This document shows, piece by piece, positions 62,295 to 64,000 of a stretch of 64,000 nt of DNA (position 1 is the stretch's first letter; the number at the start of each line of letters is the position of its first letter). This stretch comes from Dreissena polymorpha (taxonomy: Eukaryota > Mollusca > Bivalvia > Myida > Dreissenidae): the NCBI RefSeq assembly GCF_020536995.1, contig NW_026273343.1, positions 186,001-250,000 on the forward strand, in the 5' to 3' direction. The translations under genes and the position numbers were made by a program. Below the pieces are notes generated by a model that was not told where the DNA came from, ran no database searches, and worked only from the letters and a program-made list of their open reading frames with translations.

Positions 62295-64000
62295 TCAACA
62301 CTAGGTCTCGAAAGTCGCATTTTATGAGCCAAACTACTTTTATTTAAAAAACAAAAGAAAATAATATATACTGCTGTAATCGCGTTCTGTTCATATTACT
62401 ATGTATCTGTTCCTATTCAATTAAAGCTTTTTTAAGAATTTACGGGACTAATATTATCCTCCACATCACAGAAAAAACGTTCTGAACGTTGTTGCGCATT
62501 AAAAGACAGTCGTGAAATGATTGCTTCAGAAATCAAACCCGACACAATGCAGGACATTAGCAATCAATTATTAGAGATAATCGGAACAATTATAAATATG
62601 TGTTTGACGAAATTTCATTAGTGTCATCCACACGTCCTGCAATCGCATATAAATCTGATATGAGCGATCAAATAGCGTTTATCTTGTATGCCCGCATCCA
62701 AAACATGTGTCGATATCGCACCATTTGGCGACGCTACTGAAAGGCGACAGTATTTATTTGTTTGCTTAATGAAGTATTGTCAATAGTGTTCAAAGTATCA
62801 AACGCTGATTATTACCGTTGGAAGCCGAGTTGTTGGCTTATAAGAAAATAAATCAATGCATATATTGGTGCTGTCATATTTGTTCCCAGTTTCATTTCTC
62901 TCTATAACTGTTACTTTTCACGACACGTCTAAATAAAACCATAAACCAATTTTAGGTCTTAAATAAATGTTTAAAAAATAATTACATGTTTTTGTTATTT
63001 TATTATTGGATGATAAAGACATTAAATCGCATCTAATGGTAAAGGAATAGTTTCTATATAACATCATATGATAAATTTAAATATTATATATATATATATA
63101 TATATAATGAATATGATTATTACCGATTGCTCTGTGACACACGTTAGTTTCTGTTCAGTGTCTCTCTTCAAATATAAGTTGTGTAACAATATGTCTAAAC
63201 ATAATTTACGTTATGGTCATGTAGTGATATTATATTGTTATTGTTACAAAATTCCAGTGAACACGTGGAGACTTTTCTAACGCAACACTTTTCAAACTTG
63301 AATATCCCAATTATGAGTAAAGAATTTGTTTAAAAAATATATGTAATCACTTGACACTATTATGAGAAAACCCACGACAAAATCATTCATCCGCGATGAT
63401 TGGACGTTAAGTTCGTGGGACATGTATAGTGTTATCTCTTTCACTTGACAATGGTGGAACGCACTATTGATCTAATATTATCAAAGTAAGTTTACTTACT
63501 CGTATTTTCTAGTTTAAGACATTCTTTTCTTAGCTGTTTTGCCTGTCCGTACATTTATTCGTGTTTTTCTATAGATACAGGCAAGTCGGTATGTTTCTGG
63601 ATATAGTTCAAATTGTGTTTGTCTCTTGATTTATTAGAGTTTGTTTTCTTCTGGTCAAATGTACGGTAAATTTATCTACTGATCACAATATCAATGAGTA
63701 AATATTAAATGTTCAATTGATTTGAGTGAACTGGCAATTTCATCTTTACAAAAAGGGACTTGCTTAGACTGTACTATTCCTCATTAATTTTTCGATTGAA
63801 TCACTTAGTACAACATGCATTTATGCGTTATAGACAGACATTCGGACACTGAAGTGTTGCCACAAGTATGTGTTCTTGACACACCATGTGTGTGTTTATT
63901 TTGTATTCAAAATAATCAAATTAATCAGCAATTACATAAGTGTCATAACTTAAGTGTAGCCAATCGAACATAAAAGCACAGAACTCGCGTCATGAAAAAA
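62295..64000. other. Upstream region of gene A
   Basis: Should hold the gene A promoter on the minus strand, but no core element can be named with confidence. A short (AT)n tract lies at about 63088-63107. No other gene seen. Confidence 0.4.

Noticed and set aside
1-64000. CRISPR array, bacterial operon or phage-like cluster
   Set aside because: No regularly spaced direct repeats with unique spacers, no ribosome-binding-site-led operons; the gene structure is clearly eukaryotic.

Overview
The window is AT-rich, gene-poor and intron-rich animal DNA. It is most likely from a bivalve mollusc. Three things point there: metazoan receptor genes split into many small GT-AG exons, a crowd of short inverted-repeat elements, and one repeated element (core GTGCGTAAAGTGTCGTC) that I associate from memory with dreissenid mussels. 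The species call is inference; no database could be searched.

Layout. From 1 to 20 kb I find no convincing host gene. This part holds AT-rich DNA, a MITE (1.1 kb), two decayed LINE copies (3.1-3.8 kb minus, 6.4-8.6 kb plus), a mariner copy nested inside a TTAA-flanked inverted-repeat element (11.5-12.7 kb) and a tRNA-derived SINE (13.5 kb). At 20.9-21.9 kb lies a single-coding-exon class A GPCR on the plus strand, with a probable non-coding first exon at 20.4 kb. From 22 to 30.5 kb there are a TTAA-flanked MITE carrying a tRNA-like unit (26.2-26.7 kb) and an 814-bp foldback element with 300-bp arms and an exact 8-bp target duplication (28.5-29.3 kb).

Two multi-exon genes fill most of the rest, both on the minus strand. 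Gene B (38.16 to 30.54 kb, 14 exons, 689 codons) encodes a type I membrane protein with a cysteine-containing beta-rich ectodomain I cannot name, four EGF repeats, one membrane helix and an acidic Pro/Glu tail. Gene A (62.29 to 46.63 kb, 17 exons, 934 codons) encodes an adhesion GPCR: signal peptide, C-type-lectin-like domain, long Ser/Thr/Asn-rich stalk, GAIN domain with an intact GPS, seven helices and a short basic tail. Exon phases agree at every junction I modelled in both genes. The least certain joins are the exon 6 donor of gene B and the last exon of gene A.

How they work together: all three host genes encode surface receptors. Genes A and B are head-to-tail about 8.5 kb apart, but nothing in the sequence shows that they share a pathway. 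The most unusual points are the lectin plus adhesion-GPCR architecture; a minisatellite that has copied the end of a transmembrane exon together with its splice donor; clustering of one MITE family within about 15-36 bp of splice sites; a pair of hammerhead-ribozyme-like motifs in inverted orientation between AT tracts; and the perfect foldback element.
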